Shown: positions 8,497 to 16,780 of the stretch, piece after piece
Position numbering within the stretch: the first letter of the stretch is position 1
Layout: each line of letters opens with the position of its first letter
Assembly: GCF_023273895.1 (NCBI RefSeq)
Contig: NZ_CP096883.1
Location: forward strand, 868,001 to 932,000
Direction: 5' to 3'
Source: Sphingobacterium sp. PCS056
GTDB lineage: Bacteria; Bacteroidota; Bacteroidia; Sphingobacteriales; Sphingobacteriaceae
Length of the DNA: 64,000 bases
Program-made: the position numbers and the translations under genes
Notes under the pieces: generated by a model
What the model was told of the DNA's origin: nothing
What the model saw: the letters and a program-made list of their open reading frames with translations, nothing else
Databases searched by the model: none

Positions 8497-9230
8497 AAAA
8501 TCAAGACATAGATAAATTACTTCGGGACCATTTTAATAAACTTGATATTCAGCCCAGTACCGATATCTGGAAAAAGATTGAAACGGAACTGGATGAGCAA
8601 AAAGTAATCTCCATAAACAAAAAAACAACTCGGCTAAAAGTGATTGGTACGGCAGCGGCAATCTTGGTTGGTATTGGTATTGTGAGTCTTGTACTGCAAC
8701 GACAGTCAGCTAATCGACCAGATCATATAAAATATGCCGATCGCAAAATGGATCGAGAAATGAACACTCCGCCAAAGGCTACATCAAAGGCAGAACCCCT
8801 GCCCATCGAAAGGCAGGTACAGCTGTCTGTCAGACCGGTCAACAAAGGTAATCAGCGTGAAAACAGCTCGGCAAATGCTATTGAAACGGACATGAAGGTC
8901 GTTGCGATTCAAACATCACAAGCATTTGAGCGATTAAAGATGGGGAAAGAGCAACCGCTGATGGTTGTTGTCGACACACAGACACAGGTGGCACATGTCC
9001 TTGAATATATTCCGATCAAACCGTTGATCGAAAATCCTGACGAGGAGAATAGTATGATGGCTTCCACCGGCACAAACTCACAGACTGTGGTAACCAAAGT
9101 GCTGAATGTACTCAGCAAAACCATCAATCAGGGAAATAGTGCAGAAGTACAGTTCAGCAATGATGACGAAGGATCCTTACAGATTGATATCCTGAATAGC
9201 CTAGTTAAAAATAAAAAAAGAAAAAAGTAA
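8493..9230 (+). CDS. Putative membrane anti-sigma factor
   Basis: A 245-residue single-pass protein. Residues 1 to about 47 are cytoplasmic and charged (DKLLRDHFNKLDIQPSTDIWKKIETEL is split here by position: residues 5-31), followed by one membrane segment at about 49-66 (VIGTAAAILVGIGIVSLVL) and a periplasmic, low-complexity polar tail ending in lysines. I recognise no catalytic domain. The layout (short N-terminal helical region, one membrane span, coupled to an ECF sigma gene with a 4-base overlap) is that of anti-sigma factors, so the call rests on context and topology. It could equally be a scaffold for the barrel protein downstream. Confidence 0.7.
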   Translation: MKNQDIDKLLRDHFNKLDIQPSTDIWKKIETELDEQKVISINKKTTRLKVIGTAAAILVGIGIVSLVLQRQSANRPDHIKYADRKMDREMNTPPKATSKAEPLPIERQVQLSVRPVNKGNQRENSSANAIETDMKVVAIQTSQAFERLKMGKEQPLMVVVDTQTQVAHVLEYIPIKPLIENPDEENSMMASTGTNSQTVVTKVLNVLSKTINQGNSAEVQFSNDDEGSLQIDILNSLVKNKKRKK

Positions 9231-9251
9231 CACCTTATAAACTCTTTCCAT

Positions 9252-10046
9252 ATGAAAAAACATATCGTATCGTTGGTATTCACCGGTATCCTAACTTGCT
9301 GCATCGCAATAAAGGCACAGGCACAACAGGACAGCACCAAAAAAATTAATATTTCAACCCGTATTTTAGGTAAACAAGATAGCGATAAAGCTGACAGTAC
9401 TGACAAGCCTGCTGTGTCCAAGTATCCGAAAACATTCGGTGGAATTACATTTTCTCGTATTGATTGGGGTTTTTCAAGATTGATCAATGACGGAAGTTTC
9501 ACTTTAAATGAAAATAACGAGTTTTTAGAGTACAAGAAAGCTTCCAATTTTGGGTTTGATATTGCACAATTTGGCATTCGCTTCAGCGATCAATTCAAAA
9601 CATATTTATCGACGGGTTTTGAATGGAATTATCTGAGATTAAAACATAATGTTTTATTAGATCAGGATGCGACACCTTTAGACTATTCCTATCCTGATGA
9701 CATCACTTATAAGAAAAATGTGTTCACTTCCACCTATCTACGTGTTCCATTGACGTTTGAACTGAGAAGTAAAAAATTTAGAAATGGTGATCGCGCCAAA
9801 CTTGCTTTTGGAGCCATGACCGGAATCTTAATAAAAGGAAGCCAGCGTCTAAAAAGTCGTGAGCAAGGTAGTCAAAAATTTAAGGACAACTATAACTTGG
9901 CGAGTTTTCAATATGGGGCATTTGCAAGGCTAGGTTATGATTCTATGGGAGTTTTTGTCAAATACTATTTCAACGATATGTTTGAAAACAGCCCAAATCA
10001 AGACGGTTTAAATAATTTTACTTTTGGTCTAACATTAGGTTTTTAG
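9252..10046 (+). CDS. Outer-membrane beta-barrel protein
   Basis: A 264-residue protein with a signal peptide (MKKHIVSLVFTGILTCCIAIKAQAQQ, cleavage near residue 25) and alternating polar/hydrophobic strands ending in an aromatic residue (FTFGLTLGF), the usual C-terminal barrel signature. It probably forms a small 8-10-strand barrel in the outer membrane. Third gene of the sigma/anti-sigma cassette (21-base gap), it is likely controlled by that sigma and may be its sensor input or its target. A strong hairpin terminator follows. The specific function is unknown. Confidence 0.8.
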   Translation: MKKHIVSLVFTGILTCCIAIKAQAQQDSTKKINISTRILGKQDSDKADSTDKPAVSKYPKTFGGITFSRIDWGFSRLINDGSFTLNENNEFLEYKKASNFGFDIAQFGIRFSDQFKTYLSTGFEWNYLRLKHNVLLDQDATPLDYSYPDDITYKKNVFTSTYLRVPLTFELRSKKFRNGDRAKLAFGAMTGILIKGSQRLKSREQGSQKFKDNYNLASFQYGAFARLGYDSMGVFVKYYFNDMFENSPNQDGLNNFTFGLTLGF

Positions 10047-10075
10047 AGTAGAATAATATTAAAATGCTTAATTTT

Positions 10076-10104
10076 AAGCCGAATTAATACATTCGGCTTT
10101 TTAT
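10076..10104 (+). terminator. Intrinsic terminator of the sigma cassette
   Basis: A perfect 9-base stem (AAGCCGAAT / ATTCGGCTT) with a 6-base loop, followed by a T-rich run. It ends the sigma/anti-sigma/barrel transcript. Confidence 0.85.
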
Positions 10105-10114
10105 TTTGCATACT

Positions 10115-11155
10115 ATGTTACAATCTTCATGTCAGTACGTTCCCTTTGATCAAGAAGTCCCCGGACTTCCTTATATCCACCTTGAAAATCTTAGTTTTTC
10201 ATTTTCAGAGCGTGCTGAATATTTAGCCGTATCGCAAGCAAACTTAGGCATACAAGAAGGTAAAATCACAGCAATTATTGGTGAATCTGGAAGTGGGAAA
10301 AGTACGCTTCTGCGATTAATCTATGGTCTTTTGGAGCCTTTAAGTGGCGAAGTTCGCTATAAAGGATGGTTGGTACCCACTAGAAAAGACAAATTGATAC
10401 CTGGACATCAAGATATGAAACTGGTGTCTCAAGGTTTTGATGATTTAAATACATTTGCCAATGTGTGGGACAATGTAGCTTCGCAGTTGCCGAATACCAA
10501 TATAGAAGCTAAGCAAAGTAAAACTTCTGCTATTCTCAAACGCTTGCGAATTGACCATCTTGCTAAGAAAAGAATCGCAGATATTAGTGGCGGTGAAAAA
10601 CAACGCGTTGCCATCTGCAGAGCATTGGTCAATGATCCTCAGGTACTATTGATGGACGAACCCTTCAATCAGGTCGATGCTTCCTTTAGAGATACGTTGC
10701 AACAAGATATCAAGCAAATTGTGGTCGACACTGGTCTTACCATCATACTGGTATCCCATGATCCAACTGAAGTCTTAGCATTGGCGGACGATCTTATCGT
10801 CATGAAAGATGGTCAGATATTAGATCAAGGACATCCTCGTGAACTGTACGACAAACCCACCAATCCTTATACAGCACTCTTATTGGCCAAAAGCAATATA
10901 TTGAGTAGTGAGGCGGCAAAAGCACTTGATATCGATAGTGACTCGACGATCATCATCCATCAAGAATGGATATCCGTCTTACCTTCAAGTACGACTGGAG
11001 GTTTTAAACTGATCGATATCCGTTTTAGGGGGTTTTATTATGAACTAGTAGTGGCTAATTCTGATCTTCAACTACATGCCATCAGTATAACTCCTACTTC
11101 CTTACAGATAGGTGCCGATGTAACAGTAAAAATTGAGAAATATATTAGTCTTTAA
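10115..11155 (+). CDS. ABC transporter ATP-binding protein (import type, C-terminal extension)
   Basis: An ATPase of about 346 residues. The N-terminal ABC domain has Walker A GESGSGKST near 54-62, signature ISGGEKQR near 156 and Walker B VLLMDEPFNQVD near 178. About 100 extra C-terminal residues follow the H-loop (LVSHDPTEVLALAD), a layout like the regulatory TOBE-like tail of Fe3+/spermidine/sulfate importers (FbpC, PotA, CysA). No permease or binding-protein gene is nearby, so the substrate is unknown. The longest frame starts at TTG 10106 inside the terminator tail; I prefer ATG 10115. It converges with the thioredoxin gene, overlapping it by 11 bases. Confidence 0.85.
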   Translation: MLQSSCQYVPFDQEVPGLPYIHLENLSFSFSERAEYLAVSQANLGIQEGKITAIIGESGSGKSTLLRLIYGLLEPLSGEVRYKGWLVPTRKDKLIPGHQDMKLVSQGFDDLNTFANVWDNVASQLPNTNIEAKQSKTSAILKRLRIDHLAKKRIADISGGEKQRVAICRALVNDPQVLLMDEPFNQVDASFRDTLQQDIKQIVVDTGLTIILVSHDPTEVLALADDLIVMKDGQILDQGHPRELYDKPTNPYTALLLAKSNILSSEAAKALDIDSDSTIIIHQEWISVLPSSTTGGFKLIDIRFRGFYYELVVANSDLQLHAISITPTSLQIGADVTVKIEKYISL

Positions 11156-11660
11156 GCAATAGGCTATCTAAAAGAGCAATGAGTTGATTAAACTCCTTTT
11201 CTTCATAGCCTACGGACTGATAAATGATATGACCCTGTGTATCGAGAATAACATTTCGTGGAATACCTTGCTCTGCAAATAGGCCAAATACGTTTCTTTT
11301 GAGATCGGGATAAATAGGTAAGGTAAACTGATGTTCAGAAACAAAGGGATCAATCTTATCCCAATTTTGCTCTCTTGCCAAGACCAACAAGGCAAACTTT
11401 GGGTGCTCTTTATATTTTTCCCATATTTCCTTTTGCAACCTCGGCAATTCCTCTCTACATGGTGGGCACCAGGTAGCAAAAAAGTTAAGCAGGACAATCT
11501 TACCCTTTAGATCTGCACTAGAAACCAGTTCACCATTTTTATTAGGAACGGCAAATTCGGGCGCAGGTTCATGAAGGGCAACTTTCCATCCGCTTTCAGC
11601 TGTTTGTGCTTGTGATACGCAAAATAAAAAAACACATACCAATCCTAAAATATACTTCAT
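11145..11660 (-). CDS. TlpA-like secreted thioredoxin
   Basis: A 171-residue periplasmic thiol-disulfide protein. The signal peptide is MKYILGLVCVFLFCVSQAQ, followed by a thioredoxin fold with the active site WCPPC (Cys65 and Cys68), a cis-proline region (GIPRNVILD) and a hydrophobic core strand KIVLLNFFATW. Such proteins reduce or oxidise disulfides in exported proteins or cytochromes. The longest frame begins upstream at 11714 inside the esterase gene; the signal peptide fixes the start at 11660. It lies 15 bases after the esterase and overlaps the convergent ABC ATPase by 11 bases, with no visible terminator between. Confidence 0.9.
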   Translation of the reverse strand: MKYILGLVCVFLFCVSQAQTAESGWKVALHEPAPEFAVPNKNGELVSSADLKGKIVLLNFFATWCPPCREELPRLQKEIWEKYKEHPKFALLVLAREQNWDKIDPFVSEHQFTLPIYPDLKRNVFGLFAEQGIPRNVILDTQGHIIYQSVGYEEKEFNQLIALLDSLLLKD

Positions 11661-11674
11661 TACGTTTTCTTGTT

Positions 11675-12526
11675 TTACAAATGATCGACCCAATCCATAA
11701 ATTGAGCTAACCATGCTACTGAACTTGTTTTATTAATCATTCCAAAACCGTGCCCGCCCTCTTCGTATGTTAATAGCTCATTCTTAACGTGGGCTTGATC
11801 TAATGCTGCCATCATGACGTAACTATTTTCTATAGGCACTGCTTTATCATCTTTTGCATGCACAAAAAATACAGGACAAAGTTTAGCTGTCACGTTATGT
11901 TCTGCAGAAAATTCGGCTTTCTTTTCTAAAGAAGGATTTTCTCCAAGCAGATTCGTTCGGGAACCTTTATGGGTAATGCTATCCTGCATGGAAATAACCG
12001 GATAGATTAGACCTGCAAAGTCAGGAGCTAAAGATAAATTTGTGGGATTGGCAATGAAAGCCTGATCTGATTTAGTGAGTAAAGTCGATGCTAAGTGTCC
12101 TCCTGCCGAAAATCCGATAACTCCAACTTTGGTCAATGAAGGGAAATCGTTTCGGACCCACTGCATCGCACGTTGCGCATCTTGAATAGGTCCAATACTT
12201 TTGTCGACCATAATATTGGGAGAAGGGAGTCTATATTTAAGTACAAATGCTGTAAACCCCGATTTTATCAATTCCTTGGCCACATCATGACCTTCATGAT
12301 CCATCGCAATATGTGAATATCCTCCACCAGGTATAATCAAGATTCCCGTGTGCTTATCTACAGCTTGGGAAGGTTTGTACACAAATATTTCGGGGATATT
12401 TCGGTTAAACTTTGCCGTATCGGTACGAATAGCATTTGGAATCGCATCCTTGTACAAGGCAAACCTCTCTTGAGCAGAGGCTTTAAAAGCGATTGAAAAG
12501 AGTAAGATCATTAACGTAAATTTCAT
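11675..12526 (-). CDS. Secreted alpha/beta hydrolase (acetyl-xylan-esterase-like)
   Basis: A 283-residue exported carboxylesterase. After a signal peptide (MKFTLMILLFSIAFKASAQ) it shows an oxyanion-hole motif IIPGGGYSHIA near 65, a nucleophile elbow GFSAGGHLAS near 140, a late Asp in FVHAKDDKAVPIENSY and a catalytic His in GGHGFG near 259. The family contains acetyl esterases acting on plant polysaccharides (often annotated as endo-xylanase-related), but no xylan genes are adjacent. It starts only 4 bases after alanine dehydrogenase stops. The substrate is not deducible. Confidence 0.85.
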   Translation of the reverse strand: MKFTLMILLFSIAFKASAQERFALYKDAIPNAIRTDTAKFNRNIPEIFVYKPSQAVDKHTGILIIPGGGYSHIAMDHEGHDVAKELIKSGFTAFVLKYRLPSPNIMVDKSIGPIQDAQRAMQWVRNDFPSLTKVGVIGFSAGGHLASTLLTKSDQAFIANPTNLSLAPDFAGLIYPVISMQDSITHKGSRTNLLGENPSLEKKAEFSAEHNVTAKLCPVFFVHAKDDKAVPIENSYVMMAALDQAHVKNELLTYEEGGHGFGMINKTSSVAWLAQFMDWVDHL

Positions 12527-12529
12527 GTA

Positions 12530-13741
12530 TTACAAATTGGTAACGATTATTAAATCCAGATCTTTTGCTGTCATTTCAAATTTAGAAGCAATGTCCTTAT
12601 TGGTTAATATGCCTTGATAAAGGTATGTCGCACTCCTAATCCCTGCGCTTTTCCAGATGACATTTTTCAATCCACCTTGCTCTGCAATATCGAGTAATAT
12701 TGGTGTAAAGATATTAGTCAGGGCATAGGTTGCAGATCGAGCTACCCTCGAAGCGATATTGGGTACACAATAGTGAATGACATCATATTTTCTGAATGTT
12801 GGTTCATCATGGGAAGTAATATTTGATGTTTCAAAACAGCCACCTTGATCAATACTAACATCGATGACAACGGCATTTGGTTTCATTTCAGATACTGTTT
12901 CTTCCGATATGACACAAGGAGTACGCCCCGTCTTTGAACGTAATGCACCGATAACAACATCGCAAGTTCTGACAGCCTTATTTAAAATAGCAGGTTGTAT
13001 TATAGAGGTGTATACGGGACTTCCTAAATTATTCTGTAATCGCCTTAGCTTATAAATAGAATTGTCAAAAACTTTCACCTGAGCTCCCAAAGCGATCGCA
13101 GTACGGGCTGCATATTCGCCTACAGTACCAGCACCTATGATGACCATTTCTGTGGGCGGTACTCCAGTGATACCTCCTAACATCAATCCTTTTCCACCAA
13201 AACTATTACTTAAGTACTCCGAAGCGATTAATGTTGATGTAGCCCCTACGATTTCGCCCATAGCTCTAACGACAGCTAAACAACCTCCTTCATCACGTAA
13301 ATACTCGAACGATAAAGCCGTAATTTTTTTTTGGATAAGTGCTCGAAGAACAGGCAGTTCCAATAGCGAAGGTTGTAATGAGGACATCAAAATTTGATTG
13401 GGCTTCATCATCCCTACTTCTTTTAGGGTGGGAGCAGATATTTTGACGATACAGTCTGCTTGATACACTTCCTGTGCAGAAGATACAATTCGAGCTCCTT
13501 GTTCACTATAATGATGATCCAAAAAATTAGACCCCAATCCTGCACCTGTCTCCATGACAACCTCATGACCATTTTCTACCAAAAGACCGACAGATAATGG
13601 TGTTAAGCAAATCCTTCTTTCTTGAAATGCAATTTCCTTGGGCACACCAATAAACAATCTTTTTTCGCGTGAAGCCGTCGCCGATAAAGTCTCTTGAGGC
13701 TGTATCATTGCCTGACTTGCCAATTTACTTAACTCACTCAT
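12530..13741 (-). CDS. ald: Alanine dehydrogenase
   Basis: NAD-dependent alanine dehydrogenase converts L-alanine to pyruvate and ammonia, or the reverse. The 403 residues have the N-terminal catalytic half (GVPKEIAFQERRICLTP with substrate-binding Arg/Lys, later SFEYLRDEGG) and a Rossmann NAD-binding domain with VIIGAGTVGEYAA near 200. The C-terminal part is longer than in the 370-residue Bacillus enzyme, and a roughly 28-residue N-terminal extension precedes the conserved start, as in other Bacteroidota versions. The family is related to transhydrogenase alpha subunits, but the complete catalytic domain favours Ald. It is the first gene of a minus-strand group with the esterase and thioredoxin. 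Confidence 0.88.
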   Translation of the reverse strand: MSELSKLASQAMIQPQETLSATASREKRLFIGVPKEIAFQERRICLTPLSVGLLVENGHEVVMETGAGLGSNFLDHHYSEQGARIVSSAQEVYQADCIVKISAPTLKEVGMMKPNQILMSSLQPSLLELPVLRALIQKKITALSFEYLRDEGGCLAVVRAMGEIVGATSTLIASEYLSNSFGGKGLMLGGITGVPPTEMVIIGAGTVGEYAARTAIALGAQVKVFDNSIYKLRRLQNNLGSPVYTSIIQPAILNKAVRTCDVVIGALRSKTGRTPCVISEETVSEMKPNAVVIDVSIDQGGCFETSNITSHDEPTFRKYDVIHYCVPNIASRVARSATYALTNIFTPILLDIAEQGGLKNVIWKSAGIRSATYLYQGILTNKDIASKFEMTAKDLDLIIVTNL

Positions 13742-13835
13742 TTATTTTATGCATTACTTTTTAAATTTACTATTTTTATTTAAGCTAAGCAAAAGAAATT
13801 AAGTGGTTATGTAGTTAGTACATTAGAAAAAAAAC

Positions 13836-13843
13836 TACATTTG
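13836..13843 (+). promoter_or_regulatory. Candidate -7 element for the dehydratase gene
   Basis: TACATTTG, a perfect TAnnTTTG, lies 26 bases before the ATG at 13870. At the -33 position there is TTA rather than TTG, so confidence is moderate. Confidence 0.45.
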
Positions 13844-13869
13844 TGAAACTAAAACACTAAAACAAACCT

Positions 13870-15795
13870 ATGTTTAACAAACTTAATATTGTTCCTCGAT
13901 GGATCATTTTTGTATTAGATATTTTCACGGCCATATTTGCTTTTACACTAGCAAACATTATCTATTACAGTTTTGACTTTGCGTTTATCAATACATCTGA
14001 ATTTGCCATTAGGCTTATTTATGTAATAAGTGTGACGGCATCTTCGTTTTATTTATTCAAGATGCACACGGGTATCATCCGATATACAAGTGCAGTGGAC
14101 TCCATTCGAATTTTAACGGCGATTGTTTTTGCAGTGTTTGTCTTTTTAGTGATTAAAACCGTGTTATTGGCCACTGGAGATCATCATACCATATCAGCCT
14201 CACTCGTTATTTTATATGCATTATTCTGTTTCTTACTACTCACAACCTACCGAACGTTCATTAAAATATTTTTTGTCTATACCAAAAATATCAGAAGTGA
14301 CAGACGTAACACGTTGATATATGGAGCTGGGGATTTGGGAATTGCCGTCAAAAGGACTTTAGATCATGATATCCGTTCGAAAAATGCAATTGTTGGTTAT
14401 TTAGACGACAATGAGCAGAAAATTGGAAAAGTCATTGATGGTATCAAAATTTTTGATCCAAAGAAATTGGGTCAAGTCATCATCAATTTGAATATTGAAG
14501 AAGTGATTATCGCTTCTCACAACATACCTTTGGAATCAAAAACTGATGTTATTGATGTTTGTTTGGAAAAAAAGGTCGCTATATTGACCTTACCTTCTGT
14601 TAAAAAAATAATGAACGGGGAATTAAATCCAAACCAAATTCAAAAAATAAAAATTGAAGACTTATTGGAGCGCGCTCCCATTAAAATAAGCAATAGTAAT
14701 ATTTTAAGCCAATTAAAGGGCAAGCGCGTATTAGTAACGGGAGCTGCCGGATCTATCGGGAGTGAGATCGCAAGACAATTGGGCAAATTTGAACCACAGA
14801 TGATCATCCTTTGTGATCAAGCTGAATCGCCACTTCACAATTTACAACTGGATTTGCAGGATGAATTTCCGCTCCAAGTGTATCATTCTTTTATTGGTGA
14901 CGTTCGGAGTCTAGACCGGATGAAACTGATGTTTGAGACGTTCAAACCACATTATGTCTATCACGCAGCAGCGTACAAGCATGTTCCCATGATGGAAAAT
15001 CATCCTTTGGAAGCAGTGCATACCAATGTTGTCGGCACTAAAAATATTGCCAACCTTGCTGTGGAGTATAATGCGGATAAGTTTGTGTTTGTTTCCACGG
15101 ATAAAGCGGTCAACCCAACCAATATCATGGGTGCGACAAAAAGAATTGCCGAAATCTACGTGCAGTCTTTCAATCATTTCTTACAAAACAATGGGCATCT
15201 AAATGCAAAGACTAAATTCATTACGACACGATTTGGCAACGTCCTAGGTTCTAACGGATCTGTGATCCCACGTTTTAGAGACCAGATCGAAAAGGGGGGG
15301 CCTGTAACGGTCACCCACCCCGAGATCACACGTTATTTTATGACCATACCCGAAGCTTGTCAATTGGTGCTTGAAGCGGGATCAATGGGCGAAGGGGGAG
15401 AAATATTCGTGTTTGATATGGGCAAATCTGTTAAAATCATCGAATTGGCCAATAAAATGATCAAGCTTTCTGGCTTTATTCCAAACGAGGATATTGAAAT
15501 TAAGTTTACAGGACTGCGACCTGGGGAAAAACTGTATGAGGAACTACTCAACGATCTGGAAAATACGATGCCAACGCACCATAAAAAGATCATGATCGCA
15601 AAAGTGAGAGAAAATGATTTTCAACAGATAAATAATCATATTGAAGTTTTAATAGCTGGTATTAAGCATCAAAATAGACATGATGTCGTATTAGAGATGA
15701 AAAGAATTGTACCTGAGTTTAAAAGCCAAAACTCAATCTACGAACAAATAGATAAAGAAATTGAGGCTGAGCAAAATCCGATAAATCGAGTTTAA
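13870..15795 (+). CDS. Membrane nucleotide-sugar 4,6-dehydratase (FlaA1/CapD/WbpM family)
   Basis: A 641-residue enzyme. Four membrane spans lie in about residues 12-125, then a first Rossmann-like domain with YGAGDLG near 154, and a second catalytic short-chain dehydrogenase domain with VTGAAGSIGSEIA near 292. The active-site segment STDKAVNPTNIMGATKR near 415 has Met in place of the usual Tyr, characteristic of UDP-GlcNAc 4,6-dehydratases such as PglF and WbpM. It probably makes a UDP-4-keto-6-deoxy sugar for capsule, O-antigen or glycoprotein glycans. No other sugar genes flank it. It is monocistronic or shares a message with the TPR gene that follows at 79 bases, although the latter has a promoter of its own. 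Confidence 0.93.
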   Translation: MFNKLNIVPRWIIFVLDIFTAIFAFTLANIIYYSFDFAFINTSEFAIRLIYVISVTASSFYLFKMHTGIIRYTSAVDSIRILTAIVFAVFVFLVIKTVLLATGDHHTISASLVILYALFCFLLLTTYRTFIKIFFVYTKNIRSDRRNTLIYGAGDLGIAVKRTLDHDIRSKNAIVGYLDDNEQKIGKVIDGIKIFDPKKLGQVIINLNIEEVIIASHNIPLESKTDVIDVCLEKKVAILTLPSVKKIMNGELNPNQIQKIKIEDLLERAPIKISNSNILSQLKGKRVLVTGAAGSIGSEIARQLGKFEPQMIILCDQAESPLHNLQLDLQDEFPLQVYHSFIGDVRSLDRMKLMFETFKPHYVYHAAAYKHVPMMENHPLEAVHTNVVGTKNIANLAVEYNADKFVFVSTDKAVNPTNIMGATKRIAEIYVQSFNHFLQNNGHLNAKTKFITTRFGNVLGSNGSVIPRFRDQIEKGGPVTVTHPEITRYFMTIPEACQLVLEAGSMGEGGEIFVFDMGKSVKIIELANKMIKLSGFIPNEDIEIKFTGLRPGEKLYEELLNDLENTMPTHHKKIMIAKVRENDFQQINNHIEVLIAGIKHQNRHDVVLEMKRIVPEFKSQNSIYEQIDKEIEAEQNPINRV

Positions 15796-15817
15796 CGTTT
15801 ATTATCATTACAAAAGC

Positions 15818-15847
15818 TTGGATATTTACAGTAAAATTGTATTTTTG
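15818..15847 (+). promoter_or_regulatory. Promoter of the TPR gene
   Basis: TTG at 15818-15820, a 19-base spacer and TATTTTTG at 15840-15847: an exact match to the Bacteroidota consensus, 27 bases before the start codon. Confidence 0.65.
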
Positions 15848-15874
15848 CAATCTATATTTTTTCATTGAATCATA

Positions 15875-16552
15875 ATGTCTAAAAATCAAAACCAAAATAA
15901 CGCTGGACAAGCGAATAAACCTTCACAAGGTTCATCTTTTCAGGACAATCAAAAAAGCATCACTTTTATTGTAGGTGGTATTTTTGTGTTAATTATATTG
16001 TATTTTGGATATCAAAAACTTTATTTACAACCAAGAGCTGAAAAAGCAGCGAATGAAATATTTAAAGCGGAAGAATATGCAACAATAGATTCATTACAAA
16101 ATCGTGCTATTGAAGGTGATGGTTCTTTCTTAGGATTTAAAGAAATTGCTGATGAATATTCAAATACAAAATCAGCCAATATTGCTAATGCCTATTTAGG
16201 TGGATTATATTTACGTCAAGGTAAGTACAATGAAGCTATTGAAGCATTGGAAAACTATTCTTCAACAGGTAGTACCATTCTAGATCCTTTGGTTATTGGA
16301 TTAAAAGGTGATGTTTATTCAGAATTGAAAGATTATAAAAAAGCAGCTGGTTTTTATAAAGAAGCGGCTGACAAATCTTCAAACTCTTATACTACTCCAT
16401 TATTTTTGAAAAAATTAGGATTAGTTTACGAGGCACAGAATGAATATAAACAAGCTGAAGAAACTTATAAGAAGATAAAATCAGACTTTCCTGAAAGTCA
16501 AGAAGCTGCTATGATAGACGGACCTATCGGTCGTGTACAGGCGCATTTATAG
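15875..16552 (+). CDS. Membrane-anchored tetratricopeptide-repeat protein (YfgM-like)
   Basis: A 225-residue protein with a polar Asn/Gln-rich N-terminus, one membrane segment at about 32-50 (ITFIVGGIFVLIILYFGYQ) and tetratricopeptide repeats over about 90-215 (for example ANAYLGGLYLRQGKYNEAIEALENY and a repeat ending EAQNEYKQAEETYKKI). The topology resembles YfgM-type TPR proteins that assist translocated proteins at the membrane. A perfect promoter precedes it and a strong terminator follows. The partner proteins are unknown. Confidence 0.85.
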   Translation: MSKNQNQNNAGQANKPSQGSSFQDNQKSITFIVGGIFVLIILYFGYQKLYLQPRAEKAANEIFKAEEYATIDSLQNRAIEGDGSFLGFKEIADEYSNTKSANIANAYLGGLYLRQGKYNEAIEALENYSSTGSTILDPLVIGLKGDVYSELKDYKKAAGFYKEAADKSSNSYTTPLFLKKLGLVYEAQNEYKQAEETYKKIKSDFPESQEAAMIDGPIGRVQAHL

Positions 16553-16576
16553 TATTTATGATGTTGCATCATATAG

Positions 16577-16605
16577 AAGGTCGCTCAAAAAGCGACCTTT
16601 TTTTT
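16577..16605 (+). terminator. Intrinsic terminator after the TPR gene
   Basis: A 9-base perfect stem (AAGGTCGCT / AGCGACCTT) with a 5-base loop followed by a run of eight or more T. Confidence 0.9.
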
Positions 16606-16742
16606 GTGCTGTATAACCCGGATAAAACCATCACTTTACAATGTCTGTCATCCATCGATGTCGAGGAGCTAAATCATCCGTGTGGCTGATAAACGATATT
16701 GATTTGAAAGAATAAATTTACTCTTAGATGAACGCTATTGTA

Positions 16743-16773
16743 TTGTGTATCTAAGCAAATTTATCTAAGTTTG
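16743..16773 (+). promoter_or_regulatory. Promoter of ribH
   Basis: TTG at 16743-16745, a 20-base spacer and TAAGTTTG at 16766-16773. The -7 element ends 7 bases before the ribH ATG, so the transcript would have at most a few leader bases. TATCTAAG occurs twice, 6 bases apart, across the element. Confidence 0.65.
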
Positions 16774-16776
16774 TTT
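16753..16776 (+). repeat. 24-base sequence shared exactly with the murF promoter
   Basis: The 24 bases covering the ribH -7 element (starting AAGCAAATTT and ending AAGTTTGTTT) recur exactly, in reverse orientation, at 23293-23316, where they cover the murF -7 element. Both copies have the TTG at the same 20-base distance. Confidence 0.85.
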
Positions 16777-16780
16777 CAAT

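Noticed and set aside
9128-9577. 149-codon open frame on the minus strand
   Set aside because: It lies antisense across the anti-sigma-like and barrel genes, which have signal peptide, coupling and terminator support; no recognisable protein features.
16606-16742. Possible FMN riboswitch before ribH
   Set aside because: The conserved FMN-aptamer blocks are absent, and the good promoter lies immediately before the start codon, leaving no room for a leader riboswitch.
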